From DASZJY01 sp036260255 (GTDB lineage: Bacteria > Actinomycetota > Acidimicrobiia > Acidimicrobiales > AC-14): DNA of 24,071 nucleotides. The notes beneath the pieces are model-generated. The model searched no databases and was not told the DNA's origin. It saw only the letters and a list, made by a program, of their open reading frames with translations. Below, piece by piece: positions 13,154 through 20,891 of this stretch. Location: NCBI GenBank assembly GCA_036260255.1, contig DATAAF010000023.1:1-24071 (forward strand), in the 5' to 3' direction. The number at the start of each line of letters is the position of its first letter. Position 1 is the stretch's first letter. Made by a program: the position numbers and the translations under genes.

Positions 13154-14149
13154 TCAGAGGCGTACCTCGAGCAGGTCCCTCCCGGCAATCACCTCGCCGT
13201 CGAAGTCGCCCGCCACCCCCTTCACCCAGTGCTCGTCGGGGAGCTCGTCGTCGCCGGGGATGAAGTGCGTGAGCACCAGGCGCCCGACGCCCGCCTGGGC
13301 GGCGATCCCCCCCACTTCCCGGAGCGGGGTGTGCGAGGTCAACAGGTGGTTCCGCCGCTGGGCCGCCTCCCAGTCGTCGTCGTCGGGGCGCCGGTCGGGG
13401 GCGTCGTCGAACACCTCGTGGACGAGGACGTCGGCCCGCCGAGCGAGGGTGACGAGATTGGCCGACGGGGCGGTGTCGCCGGAGACGACGACGGACCCGG
13501 AATCGGTGTCGAAGCGGAAGGCGAAGGACGGGAACACCGGCGCGTGGTGGACGAGGATGGCGGTGACCCGGACGTCGTCGTCTTCGGTGACCAGGAACGG
13601 GCTCATCGGTGGAGCCACCGGCTCGGGAGCCTGCGCTCCCGACCCCGGGGGCAGGGCGATCTCGTGCGGTACGACCAGGGTGGTCAGGTCCTTGCGGCCT
13701 GAGTCCCGCATGCGGATGTTGATGTCGAAGGCGTGAGCCTGGACCTGGTAGCGGGTGACGTCCACGATGCCCGGTGTCGGGTTGTCAGGGTTGACGAGGG
13801 GGACGTCGACCTCGCCCGGAGCCTCGGCCGGGAGGGCGCACATCGGACCGGCGGAGCCCGGCCCCCACACGTGCACCGGCGGGTTGTGCTGCAGGATCGG
13901 CCAGCCCAGGAGGAAGACGTTGAAGTAGTCGCAGTCGTGGTCGGAGTGCAGGTGGGTGAGGAACACCTGGTGCAGGGAGGACAGGAGTCGGGCGCGCCGC
14001 AGCTGGCGGGTGACGTCGCTCCCGCAGTCGACCAGGTACACCCGCCCGGCGACGACCAGCGCCTGGGCGATCCCCGCGCGGGTGGGCGACGGAAGCGGCC
14101 CGCCTGCGGTCCCCAGCAGCAGGAGCCTCGTACCCGACCGGTCAGCCAC
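13154..14149 (-). CDS. Metallo-beta-lactamase-fold hydrolase (RNase Z/arylsulfatase-like)
   Basis: This 331-residue protein has the MBL zinc motif HLHSDHDCDY (HxHxDH) near residue 65, an upstream VYLVDCGSD, a late Asp in VVVSGDTAPS, and downstream LLTSHTPL and LTHF histidines. The overall pattern resembles the RNase Z/AtsA-like MBL branch rather than true lactamases, so it is probably a hydrolase of a small ester, thioester or sulfate. The start is GTG at 14147-14149, which lies inside the end of the intact NRPS gene (NRPS stop 14142-14144, eight-base overlap), implying translational coupling. As no thioesterase domain occurs in either NRPS, product release or editing is an attractive inference, but detoxification or an unrelated role is equally open. 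It is the last gene of the minus-strand operon. Confidence 0.82.
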   Translation of the reverse strand: MADRSGTRLLLLGTAGGPLPSPTRAGIAQALVVAGRVYLVDCGSDVTRQLRRARLLSSLHQVFLTHLHSDHDCDYFNVFLLGWPILQHNPPVHVWGPGSAGPMCALPAEAPGEVDVPLVNPDNPTPGIVDVTRYQVQAHAFDINIRMRDSGRKDLTTLVVPHEIALPPGSGAQAPEPVAPPMSPFLVTEDDDVRVTAILVHHAPVFPSFAFRFDTDSGSVVVSGDTAPSANLVTLARRADVLVHEVFDDAPDRRPDDDDWEAAQRRNHLLTSHTPLREVGGIAAQAGVGRLVLTHFIPGDDELPDEHWVKGVAGDFDGEVIAGRDLLEVRL

Positions 14150-17100
14150 GGCCGGCTCTCAGGGCGGCGGGCTCCACCGGGAGCTCCGAGAGGCGTAGCC
14201 CGGGATCGGCGGCGACCGCGCCGAGAAGGCGCGCCAGCCCCGACGCCAGCTCTTGCACCGTCGCCTCGTCGTAGAAGTCGAGCTTGTAACTGAGATGGCC
14301 CCACATCTGGCTGCCGTCGTCGACGAACGTCAGGCTCAGGGGCTGGAGCTGGCCCCTGAAGAAGACGTCGTCGACCGCCTCGTCGGAGCCCGGGCGATCA
14401 ACCACGCCCGACCCGGGCGCCCAGTGGTCGTGGGCGGCGTGGAAGTACAGCAGCTCGATGGGGATGACGGAGGCGGTGCGTACGTAGTCGCCCATACGCG
14501 GGAAGTCGGGGAACAGGGTGTCGCGGACCTTCATGAACGGGATGTCCTGGTGCTCGAACAGGCCCAGCACCGTCTCGCGGGCCCGCTCGACCACCTCGGC
14601 GAAGGTCGGGTCGCCGGACAGGTCGGTGCGCATGCGCCCGACACCGGCGAACATGCCGATCACGCCCTCGCACTCGTTGCGCTGGCGGCCGCTGAGCGTC
14701 GTGCTCAGCACGATGTCGGGTAGCCCGCCGTAGCGGCTGAGCACGGCCTTGACCGCGGCGGTCAGGACCACGAACACCGTCGTGCGCGCCGATCGGGCCA
14801 CGGCTTCCAGGCGCCGGTAGAGGTCGGGGGGTACGTCCACCGCCACTCTGGCGATGCGTCTCGTCGGGGCGCTGGGAACGTGGTCGAAGGGGACTGCCGG
14901 CCCCATCGGCATCCCCGTGAGGACCTTGCGCCAGTACTCGTACTGCTCGGCCAGGCGGTCGTCGGTGAGCCACTCCCTCTGCCAGATGGCGAAGTCGGCA
15001 TACTGCACCGGCAGGGGCGACAGCTCGGGCGCCCGGCCGTCGACCAGGGCCTCGTAGGCCGTGGCCACCTCGCCGAGAAAGATGTAGGCGGAGGTCATGT
15101 CGACGATCAGGTGGTCGAAGGTCACGACCAGCTGGCTGCGGCCGTCGCCCAGCTCGACCAGCTGGGAACGGAACAGCGGCGGGGACGCCAGCTCGAAGGG
15201 GGTGGCGTCCTGCTCGGCGACCCGTCGGTGCAGCTCGGGCGCCGCCTCGGCGGGATCGGCGAGGTCGATCACGGAGAACGTGAGCTCGACGGCGACCGTG
15301 GGCGCCACGAACTGGTAGGGGCCGTCGGTGCCCACCGCGAACCCCGTCCGCAGGCTCTCGTGGCGCTCGGCCATGTACTCGAGGGCCCGCCACAGGGCGC
15401 CGCGGTCGACCGGCGCCGACAACCGGTGCAGGGCGGTGACGTTGTAGAGGCCGGGCGGCTGCGCGTCGAGCTCGAGCCGGAGCATCTGCTCCTGGGCCAA
15501 GGAGAGGGGAAGGCGGTCGCCGGGCCGGCGAGGTCGCCGCACCAGCGGCGGCGCCGGCCTGGCTCGCTCCGCCCGGGCGTCGACCAGCTCGGCCAGGCCG
15601 GCGACCGTCGGGCGCTCGAAGATCGCCTGTAGGGGGAGGTCGTTGGCGAACGCCTCCCGCACCCGGGTGACGATCTGGGTGGCCAGCAGCGAGTGCCCAC
15701 CGAGCTCGAAGAAGTCGTCCTCGACCCCGACGCCCGCGATGCCGAGGACCTCCGACCAGATCGCCGCCAGGGCCTCCTCGGTGGTGGTCCGCGGCGCCAC
15801 CCACTCCGTCGCCAGGTCGGGGCGGCTGTGCGGCGGGGCCGGGAACGCCGCCCGGTCGACCTTGCCGTTGGGCGTCCGGGGGAAGGCGTCGACGGCGACG
15901 AACGAGGTGGGAACCATGTACGGCGGCAGGCGGTCGGACAGGAAACGGCGCAGCTCGCTGGAGCCGGGCGCCGGCGCTCCGGCGGCGACGAAGTACGCCA
16001 CGAGCCGCTTGTCGCCGGGCGTGTCCTCCCGTGCGGTGACCACCGCCTCGGCGACGGCGGGATGGCCCACCAGGGCGGCCTCCACCTCGCCGGCCTCGAT
16101 CCGGAAGCCACGCACCTTGAGCTGGTGGTCGAGGCGGTCGACGAACTCGAGGTCGCCGGCGGGAAGCTGCCATACGCGATCTCCGGTGCGGTAGAGGCGG
16201 GCGCCGGGCCGGCCGGAGAAGGGATCGGGCAGGAAGCGCTCGGCGGTGAGACCGGGGCGTCCGAGGTAGCCCCGGGCCAAACCCTCCCCGCCCACGTACA
16301 GCTCCCCCGCCTCGCCTGCCGGCACGGGGAGCCCACGCTCGTCGAGGACATGGGCGGTCGCGCCCGGGAGAGGCCGGCCGATGGGAGGGTCGCGTCCTTC
16401 CATGTCGCTCCCCGGAGGGGGCTCGTAGGCCGTGACGGTGACCGTCGCCTCGGCCGGCCCGTAGCCGTTGAGCCAGCGCGCCCGGTCGCCGCCGACGGTG
16501 AGCCACGTGCGGTACGCCGAGCCCAGCACCTTCTCGCCCCCGGCGATCACCAGGCGTACCTCGGCGGGCAGCGACTCGCCCATCCCCTGAAGGTCCCGGG
16601 CCCACTCGTGCCAGTAGGCGGCGGGCAGGTTGAGCACCGTCACCCGCTGCGCCCGCAGCCACGCCAGCCACTGGGGGCCGAGAAGGGGGAGGTCGTCCGG
16701 CCGCAGGACGACGGTGGCGCCCGACGCCCACGAGGGGAACATCTCCTCGATACTGATGTCGAAGCTGATGGAGCAGAACTGCAGCACCCGGTCGGAGGGG
16801 GTGAGCTCGAAGAGGCCGGCGGCGGCCCGGTTGTGGTTGAGCAGGCCCCGATGGGTGAGCATCACGCCCTTGGGCTCGCCGGTGGAGCCGGACGTGTAGA
16901 TGACGTAGGCCAGGTTCTCGGGCGCCGCCGTGCGGTCGAGGACCTCGCTCGACCGGCCGGCGACCTCCTGCCAGTCGGCGTCGACGCACACGGTGCGGCC
17001 CCGGTGCGGGGGGAGGCGCTCGAGCAGGCCCTCGCAGGTGAGCACCACCGGGGTCCCCGAGTCTTCGAGCATGAGGGCCAGCCGCTCCATCGGGTACGAG

Positions 17101-17366
17101 GGGTCGAGCGGCATGCACGCCCCGCCCGCCTTGAGCACGCCGAGGAAGCCCACCGCCATCTCGAGCGACCGCTCGACGCACACGCCGACGACCGTCTCGG
17201 CGCCGACGCCGAGCGCCCCCAGGTGGCGGGCGAGCCGGTTGGCCCGAGCGTCGAGCTCCGCGTAGGTGAGCGCGCCGTCGGTGGCAACGACCGCCACCGC
17301 ACCGGGCCGGCGGCGGACCTGGTCCTCGATCGGGTCGACGAGCGAGGTGGCGCTCGCGCTGGCCAC
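14142..17366 (-). CDS. Non-ribosomal peptide synthetase, A-T-C, apparently intact
   Basis: The protein has 1074 residues. Adenylation domain (about 5-500): phosphate loop YTSGSTGEPKG (157-167), FDISIEEMF, LNGYGPAEATV, YRTGD, LKVRGFRIEAGEVEA and the A10 Lys in TPNGKVDR. Carrier (about 515-590): FFELGGHSLLATQ with the phosphopantetheine Ser559. Condensation domain (about 610-1050): LSLAQEQMLRL, ERHESLRTGF, DHLIVDM with His752 and Asp756 (first His is Asp, as often), YADFAIWQREWL and HQDIPF. It activates an amino acid as the adenylate, tethers it to the carrier and could condense it with another carrier-bound group. A bacterial module ending in C without a thioesterase is unusual. The start is GTG at 17364-17366, two bases after the ABC permease stop (TGAGCGTG); longer upstream readings are permease shadow. 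The MBL gene overlaps its end. Confidence 0.92.
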   Translation of the reverse strand: MASASATSLVDPIEDQVRRRPGAVAVVATDGALTYAELDARANRLARHLGALGVGAETVVGVCVERSLEMAVGFLGVLKAGGACMPLDPSYPMERLALMLEDSGTPVVLTCEGLLERLPPHRGRTVCVDADWQEVAGRSSEVLDRTAAPENLAYVIYTSGSTGEPKGVMLTHRGLLNHNRAAAGLFELTPSDRVLQFCSISFDISIEEMFPSWASGATVVLRPDDLPLLGPQWLAWLRAQRVTVLNLPAAYWHEWARDLQGMGESLPAEVRLVIAGGEKVLGSAYRTWLTVGGDRARWLNGYGPAEATVTVTAYEPPPGSDMEGRDPPIGRPLPGATAHVLDERGLPVPAGEAGELYVGGEGLARGYLGRPGLTAERFLPDPFSGRPGARLYRTGDRVWQLPAGDLEFVDRLDHQLKVRGFRIEAGEVEAALVGHPAVAEAVVTAREDTPGDKRLVAYFVAAGAPAPGSSELRRFLSDRLPPYMVPTSFVAVDAFPRTPNGKVDRAAFPAPPHSRPDLATEWVAPRTTTEEALAAIWSEVLGIAGVGVEDDFFELGGHSLLATQIVTRVREAFANDLPLQAIFERPTVAGLAELVDARAERARPAPPLVRRPRRPGDRLPLSLAQEQMLRLELDAQPPGLYNVTALHRLSAPVDRGALWRALEYMAERHESLRTGFAVGTDGPYQFVAPTVAVELTFSVIDLADPAEAAPELHRRVAEQDATPFELASPPLFRSQLVELGDGRSQLVVTFDHLIVDMTSAYIFLGEVATAYEALVDGRAPELSPLPVQYADFAIWQREWLTDDRLAEQYEYWRKVLTGMPMGPAVPFDHVPSAPTRRIARVAVDVPPDLYRRLEAVARSARTTVFVVLTAAVKAVLSRYGGLPDIVLSTTLSGRQRNECEGVIGMFAGVGRMRTDLSGDPTFAEVVERARETVLGLFEHQDIPFMKVRDTLFPDFPRMGDYVRTASVIPIELLYFHAAHDHWAPGSGVVDRPGSDEAVDDVFFRGQLQPLSLTFVDDGSQMWGHLSYKLDFYDEATVQELASGLARLLGAVAADPGLRLSELPVEPAALRAGRG

Positions 17367-17368
17367 GC

Positions 17369-18223
17369 TCAGCTGAGCACGCGCTTCTTGAAGCCGGTGA
17401 CGCCCAGCACCGTGAGCAGGCCGGCGAAGCCGAGCAGGGCGCCGTAGATCGCGGGCAGCGGCATGTGGGGCACGCCGATCGAGAGCGCCGCCCGCAAGCC
17501 CTCGCTCATGTAGACGAGGGGGTTCACCAGCACGAGCCACTGCAGCCACGACACCGACGCCAGGGCGTCCCAGGTGTAGAAGATGGCGCCGAAGAACCCC
17601 AGCGGCAGGGCGATGAAGCCGGCCAGCACCGGGACGTTCCGAGGGTCCATGCGGGTGCCGATGGTGAGGCCCAGGGCGGCCGACGTGTAGCAGGCGAGCG
17701 GGACGATCGTCAGGAGGACCAGCCAGTCGGCGTCGAGGTAGATGGGCGAGGCGGGGAGGAAGGCGGCGACGGGGAAGACGACCAGGCCGGCGAAGAGGCT
17801 CTGCAGCGCGCCGGAGACGATCTTCTCGAAGGCGATGGTCCTGATGGAGACGGGCGCCAGCACCCGGTCCTCCAGCTCGTTGGTGATGTCGAGCTCCCTT
17901 GCCAGCGGCAGGGCCACGCGGAACAGCCCCTGGAAGATGATCGACTGGGCGATCATGCCGCCGAGCAGCAGCGTCGAGAACCGCCCTTCGTTGCCGCTGC
18001 CGCCGATGGTCTGGCCGATGCGCGGGAACACGTACGTGAAGACGAACACCAGCATCGCCGGCTGCATCAAGGTGTTGAGGAGGAACTCCTTGAGGTCGCC
18101 GTCGAGGACGGTGAGGTCCCGGAGCAACATGGCCCGGAACGAGGCGCGGGTGCACGAGCGGGACGAGAGCTCGCAGTCGCTGGCGTCGACCGGCCAGGCG
18201 GTCACCTCGGCCGGCGCCGTCAC
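17369..18223 (-). CDS. ABC-2 type transporter permease (DrrB-like)
   Basis: This 284-residue membrane protein has a short cytoplasmic N-terminus and about six membrane segments (near LLNTLMQPAMLVFVFTYVF, LLLGGMIAQSIIFQGLF, ALQSLFAGLVVFPVAAFL, WLVLLTIVPLACYTSAALGL, VLAGFIALPLGFFGAIF and IYGALLGFAGLLTVLGV). It fits the ABC-2 permease family used for export of drugs, lipids or polyketide/peptide products. The start is GTG at 18221-18223, with AGGAG five bases upstream. It follows the ATPase gene by 103 bases on the same strand and is joined to the NRPS by a two-base gap, which ties export to synthesis. The C-terminal FKKR is a positively charged cytoplasmic end. Confidence 0.9.
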   Translation of the reverse strand: MTAPAEVTAWPVDASDCELSSRSCTRASFRAMLLRDLTVLDGDLKEFLLNTLMQPAMLVFVFTYVFPRIGQTIGGSGNEGRFSTLLLGGMIAQSIIFQGLFRVALPLARELDITNELEDRVLAPVSIRTIAFEKIVSGALQSLFAGLVVFPVAAFLPASPIYLDADWLVLLTIVPLACYTSAALGLTIGTRMDPRNVPVLAGFIALPLGFFGAIFYTWDALASVSWLQWLVLVNPLVYMSEGLRAALSIGVPHMPLPAIYGALLGFAGLLTVLGVTGFKKRVLS

Positions 18224-18326
18224 TGCATCTCCTGGTGACCTTCGCTCGGCTCGCCCGGAGGGGCCGCCGGGCCCCGCGGATGGCGGGCGAGAGGCGGCTC
18301 CCCGCGGCCCCGCTCGCCGTGCTCGG

Positions 18327-19313
18327 TCACTCGCGCAGGTCCCGTCCGGTGAGGTTGATGAACACCGTCTCCAGGGTGACGTTGCCCCGGAGGTCTTCGA
18401 GGCTGATGTCGTGTCGCTCGGCGGCGGTGATGAGGTCGAGGAGCGCCGCCTCCAGGCCCGTGCGGTCGGCCACGTCGCCGTTGCCCGACGCCGAATCGTC
18501 GACCCGTTCGAGGGAGCGCAGGCGGGCGAGCCAGGTCTTCACGTCGACCTCCGGCCCTCCGCTTGGGGCCGCCGACCGCTTGAGGGCAGCAGGGGTGTCG
18601 AGGGCGAGGATCTTGCCGTGGTCCATGATCGCGACCCGGTCGCAGAACTCCTCGGCCTCCTCCATGTAGTGGGTGGTGAGCATGATTGTCTCGCCCTCGT
18701 CGTGGAGCTGACCGACGATCTCCCACAGGGCCAGGCGGCTCTGGGGGTCGAGGCCGGCGGTGGGCTCGTCGAGGAAGAGCACGGTGGGGCGGTGCATGAC
18801 CGCCCGGGCGACCATCAGGCGCTGGGCCATGCCACCCGACAGCGTGCGGACGGCCGCGGTGGCGCGGTGCCCGAGCTTGAACCGCTCGAGCAGGAACTCG
18901 GCCTGGTCCCGCGCCTGGCGGTGGCTCATGCCGTAGTAGCGCCCGTGGAAGTACAGGTTCTCGAGGACGGTGAGGCTGCGGTCGAGGGTGTTGACCTGCT
19001 GCACGACCCCGATGAACCGCTTCGCCGTCGCCGGGTCGGCCACCACGTCGACGCCGCTCACCCACGCCCGGCCAGTCGTGGGGATGACCCGCGTGGTCAG
19101 CATGCCGACCGTCGTGGTCTTGCCCGCGCCGTTCGGCCCGAGCAGGCCGAAGATCTCCCCTTGGCAGACGGTGAGGTCGAGGTGGTCGACGGCGACGATC
19201 TCCCGCGGGCCCTTGCGGGTGGCCGACGAGAACACCTTGGTGAGCCCCTCCGTGCGGATGACCTCCGCACCCCGCTGCGAAGACGAGGGTGGCGCGTCGT
19301 GCTGGTGCGACAT
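18327..19313 (-). CDS. ABC transporter ATP-binding protein (DrrA-like)
   Basis: This 328-residue ATPase has Walker A GPNGAGKTTT, Q-loop (VVQQVNTLD), signature LSGGMAQRL, Walker B VLFLDEPTAGLDP and the H-loop His in LTTHYMEEAEEF. The family couples ATP hydrolysis to export through a separate ABC-2 permease, here the next gene. The length and C-terminal extension (about 240-328, ending in LEDLRGNVTLETVFINLTGRDL) fit DrrA-type exporters. The start could be ATG 19311-19313 or the adjacent GTG 19314-19316; GGAA at 19319-19322 fits either. It is the first gene of the exporter/NRPS/MBL operon. A TAACAT hexamer (minus strand, 19326-19331) is a possible -10 box. Confidence 0.92.
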   Translation of the reverse strand: MSHQHDAPPSSSQRGAEVIRTEGLTKVFSSATRKGPREIVAVDHLDLTVCQGEIFGLLGPNGAGKTTTVGMLTTRVIPTTGRAWVSGVDVVADPATAKRFIGVVQQVNTLDRSLTVLENLYFHGRYYGMSHRQARDQAEFLLERFKLGHRATAAVRTLSGGMAQRLMVARAVMHRPTVLFLDEPTAGLDPQSRLALWEIVGQLHDEGETIMLTTHYMEEAEEFCDRVAIMDHGKILALDTPAALKRSAAPSGGPEVDVKTWLARLRSLERVDDSASGNGDVADRTGLEAALLDLITAAERHDISLEDLRGNVTLETVFINLTGRDLRE

Positions 19314-19325
19314 CACGCTTCCGTC

Positions 19326-19331
19326 ATGTTA
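19326..19331 (-). promoter_or_regulatory. Candidate -10 box of the exporter/NRPS operon
   Basis: Read on the minus strand, TAACAT fits TANNNT and ends nine bases before the GTG at 19316, implying a very short or absent leader. No convincing -35 was seen. A CCGGCC-GTCAT-GGCCGG inverted repeat (19340-19356) lies immediately upstream and could be an operator in the divergent region. Confidence 0.3.
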
Positions 19332-19382
19332 GCGGTGGACCGGCCGTCATGGCCGGCCCGAGAACGCAATAGGCGCGGTTGG

Positions 19383-19388
19383 TACGGT
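19383..19388 (+). promoter_or_regulatory. Candidate -10 box for a leaderless YtkA-like mRNA
   Basis: TACGGT fits TANNNT and its last base is seven bases before the first base of the GTG at 19395, the usual spacing for leaderless transcripts in actinobacteria. No Shine-Dalgarno precedes the gene. Confidence 0.35.
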
Positions 19389-19394
19389 GCGACG

Positions 19395-19811
19395 GTGCGA
19401 GGCATCGGTCGACTCGTCTTCGTGACCGTCGTCGCGGCCGTGTCGTTCGTGATCGCCCTCGTCAACTTCCGCCAGCCGCCGGCCAGCGAGTGCCAGATGG
19501 AGTCGATCAGCGACCCGTCCTACCAGGTCCAGTTCGAGGAGTCACCCGAGGTCAACCTCACCGTCTACCACCTGCTGGTGACCAGGAACGCCAACCCGGT
19601 GACCGGAGCACAGGTGTGCATGCGGCTCGACATGGGGGGCCGCGGCAACATGTCGGGCATGGGCGCCAGCAACGTCGCCAAAGAGGTGTCGCCCGGCCGC
19701 TACGAGATCCCCATCCGCCTGGTGATGGCGGGGTACTGGCGGGGCGCGGTCATCGTCACCGAGGGAGACCGGAAGCCGGTGAGCATCCCCCTCGAGATCG
19801 ACGTCAACTAG
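19395..19811 (+). CDS. Membrane-anchored YtkA/FixH-like domain protein
   Basis: This 138-residue protein has one N-terminal membrane segment (LVFVTVVAAVSFVIALVNF), then an extracytoplasmic beta-sandwich-like domain. The core (VNLTVYHLLVTRNANPVTGAQVCMRLDM...MGMGASN, then VSPGRYEIPIRLVMAGYWRGAVIV) matches the YtkA-like family, small surface or periplasmic proteins sometimes associated with metal or redox processes. Two Cys (SECQ, QVCM) and a Met-rich loop (RGNMSGMG) could bind metal, but this is inference. The start is GTG at 19395; the longer frame upstream is shadow of the minus-strand genes. The stop overlaps the stop of the convergent epimerase in one CTAG. It diverges from the ABC ATPase, 81 bases apart. 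Confidence 0.75.
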   Translation: MRGIGRLVFVTVVAAVSFVIALVNFRQPPASECQMESISDPSYQVQFEESPEVNLTVYHLLVTRNANPVTGAQVCMRLDMGGRGNMSGMGASNVAKEVSPGRYEIPIRLVMAGYWRGAVIVTEGDRKPVSIPLEIDVN

Positions 19812-20821
19812 CGCCGCTCACCCCGCAGCACCTCGGCCGGGACGAGGCCCTGGTCGACGAGCCACCTGGCGGTGCGCCGCAGGGTCTCCTCCACCGGGCG
19901 GTAGCACAGACCCAGGTCGCGGGCGGCTCTCGACCCGTCGTAGCGGTGGCCGTGCAGCAGCGTTCGCAGGGCGGCGCGGCAGACGGGCGGCGCCTTGCCG
20001 CGCGCCCCGGCGAGCGCCTCGACCACGTTGACGCCGAGCGCCGCGAGCGGCGCGGGCAGCCGCCGGGGAGGGCGGATCGACGGAGCCACCTCCCGCATGG
20101 CCGCCGCCAGCTCGTCGGTGTCGAGGGTGGCGCCGTTGAGCACGTACCGCTCCCCCGCCCGTCCCCGTGTCCCCGCCAGCAGGTGCCCGGCGGCGCAGTC
20201 GTCGATGTCGACCAGGCTGATCGTCGACTCCGGCCACACCCGGAGGCGACCCCGCAGGTAGAGCACGAGCACCTGCCCGGTGCCGCTCGTCCGCCCCGGC
20301 CCCTGCACCGACGAGGGGTTGACCGACACCAGCTCCACCCCCTCTTGGGTCGCGGTGGCGAACGCGGCGCGCTCCGCTTCGAACTTCGACCGCTCGTAGG
20401 CGGAGAGGAACCAGCCGCGGTGGGGCGAGTCCTCGCGGCCCACCGTCCCCCGGGTCTCGCCCAGCGTCGCCGCCGAGGACGTGTAGACCACCCGGCCCAC
20501 TCCGGCCCGGGCGGCCGCCCGCACGCAGTTGGTCGTGCCCTCGACGTTCACCCGGTGCATGGCGGCAGGGTCCCTCGTGCAGAGGTGGTTGACGCCGGCG
20601 ACGTGGTATGCGACGGCGCAACCCGCCATGGCGGCGACGAGCGAGTCGCGGTCGAGGACGTCGCCCGCCACCGGCTCCGCCCCTGCCTGGTGAAGGGCGG
20701 TGGCGGCGGTGGCCGAACGAGCCAGCGCCCGGACGGGCCGCCCGGCGGCAACGAGGTGGCGGACCACGGCGCCGCCCACCACGCCGCTGCCCCCCGTGAC
20801 GAGGACGCCCTCGTCGCTCAC
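19808..20821 (-). CDS. NAD(P)-dependent epimerase/dihydroflavonol-reductase-like protein
   Basis: This 337-residue extended-SDR protein has the nucleotide-binding TGGSGVVG (9-16), VNVEGTTN, YTSSAATLG with the active-site Ser, and YERSK (YxxxK) giving a complete catalytic triad. The C-terminal part (VDIDDCAAGHLLA, RYVLNGATL) matches dihydroflavonol-4-reductase/sugar-epimerase relatives, so it probably reduces or epimerises a carbonyl or sugar-nucleotide substrate. The start is GTG at 20819-20821. The gene is convergent with the YtkA-like gene (shared CTAG stop) and downstream of SpoIID on the same strand. The candidate hairpin at 20842-20891 between it and SpoIID suggests separate transcription. 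Confidence 0.85.
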   Translation of the reverse strand: MSDEGVLVTGGSGVVGGAVVRHLVAAGRPVRALARSATAATALHQAGAEPVAGDVLDRDSLVAAMAGCAVAYHVAGVNHLCTRDPAAMHRVNVEGTTNCVRAAARAGVGRVVYTSSAATLGETRGTVGREDSPHRGWFLSAYERSKFEAERAAFATATQEGVELVSVNPSSVQGPGRTSGTGQVLVLYLRGRLRVWPESTISLVDIDDCAAGHLLAGTRGRAGERYVLNGATLDTDELAAAMREVAPSIRPPRRLPAPLAALGVNVVEALAGARGKAPPVCRAALRTLLHGHRYDGSRAARDLGLCYRPVEETLRRTARWLVDQGLVPAEVLRGERR

Positions 20822-20841
20822 GGCGCGGTCAGGCGCTCATC

Positions 20842-20891
20842 GAACCGGCGGTGGTCGCGTGCCACTCTCGATGCAGGTGCACCGCCGGTTC
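20842..20891. terminator. Inverted repeat at the end of the SpoIID gene
   Basis: GAACCGGCGGTG (20842-20853) and CACCGCCGGTTC (20880-20891) are perfect 12-base complements with a 26-base spacer. One arm overlaps the SpoIID stop codon (20890-20892) and the other lies just upstream of the epimerase start. It could terminate the envelope operon or regulate the epimerase. Confidence 0.45.

Noticed and set aside
15099..15113. Condensation motif DHLIVDM of the intact NRPS read as degenerate
   Set aside because: The first His often varies in active domains; the second His and the Asp are retained (His752, Asp756).
17367..18155. Upstream extension of the intact NRPS across the permease gene
   Set aside because: It reads as a His/Pro/Arg-rich shadow of the permease; a GTG two bases after the permease stop fits an operon start.
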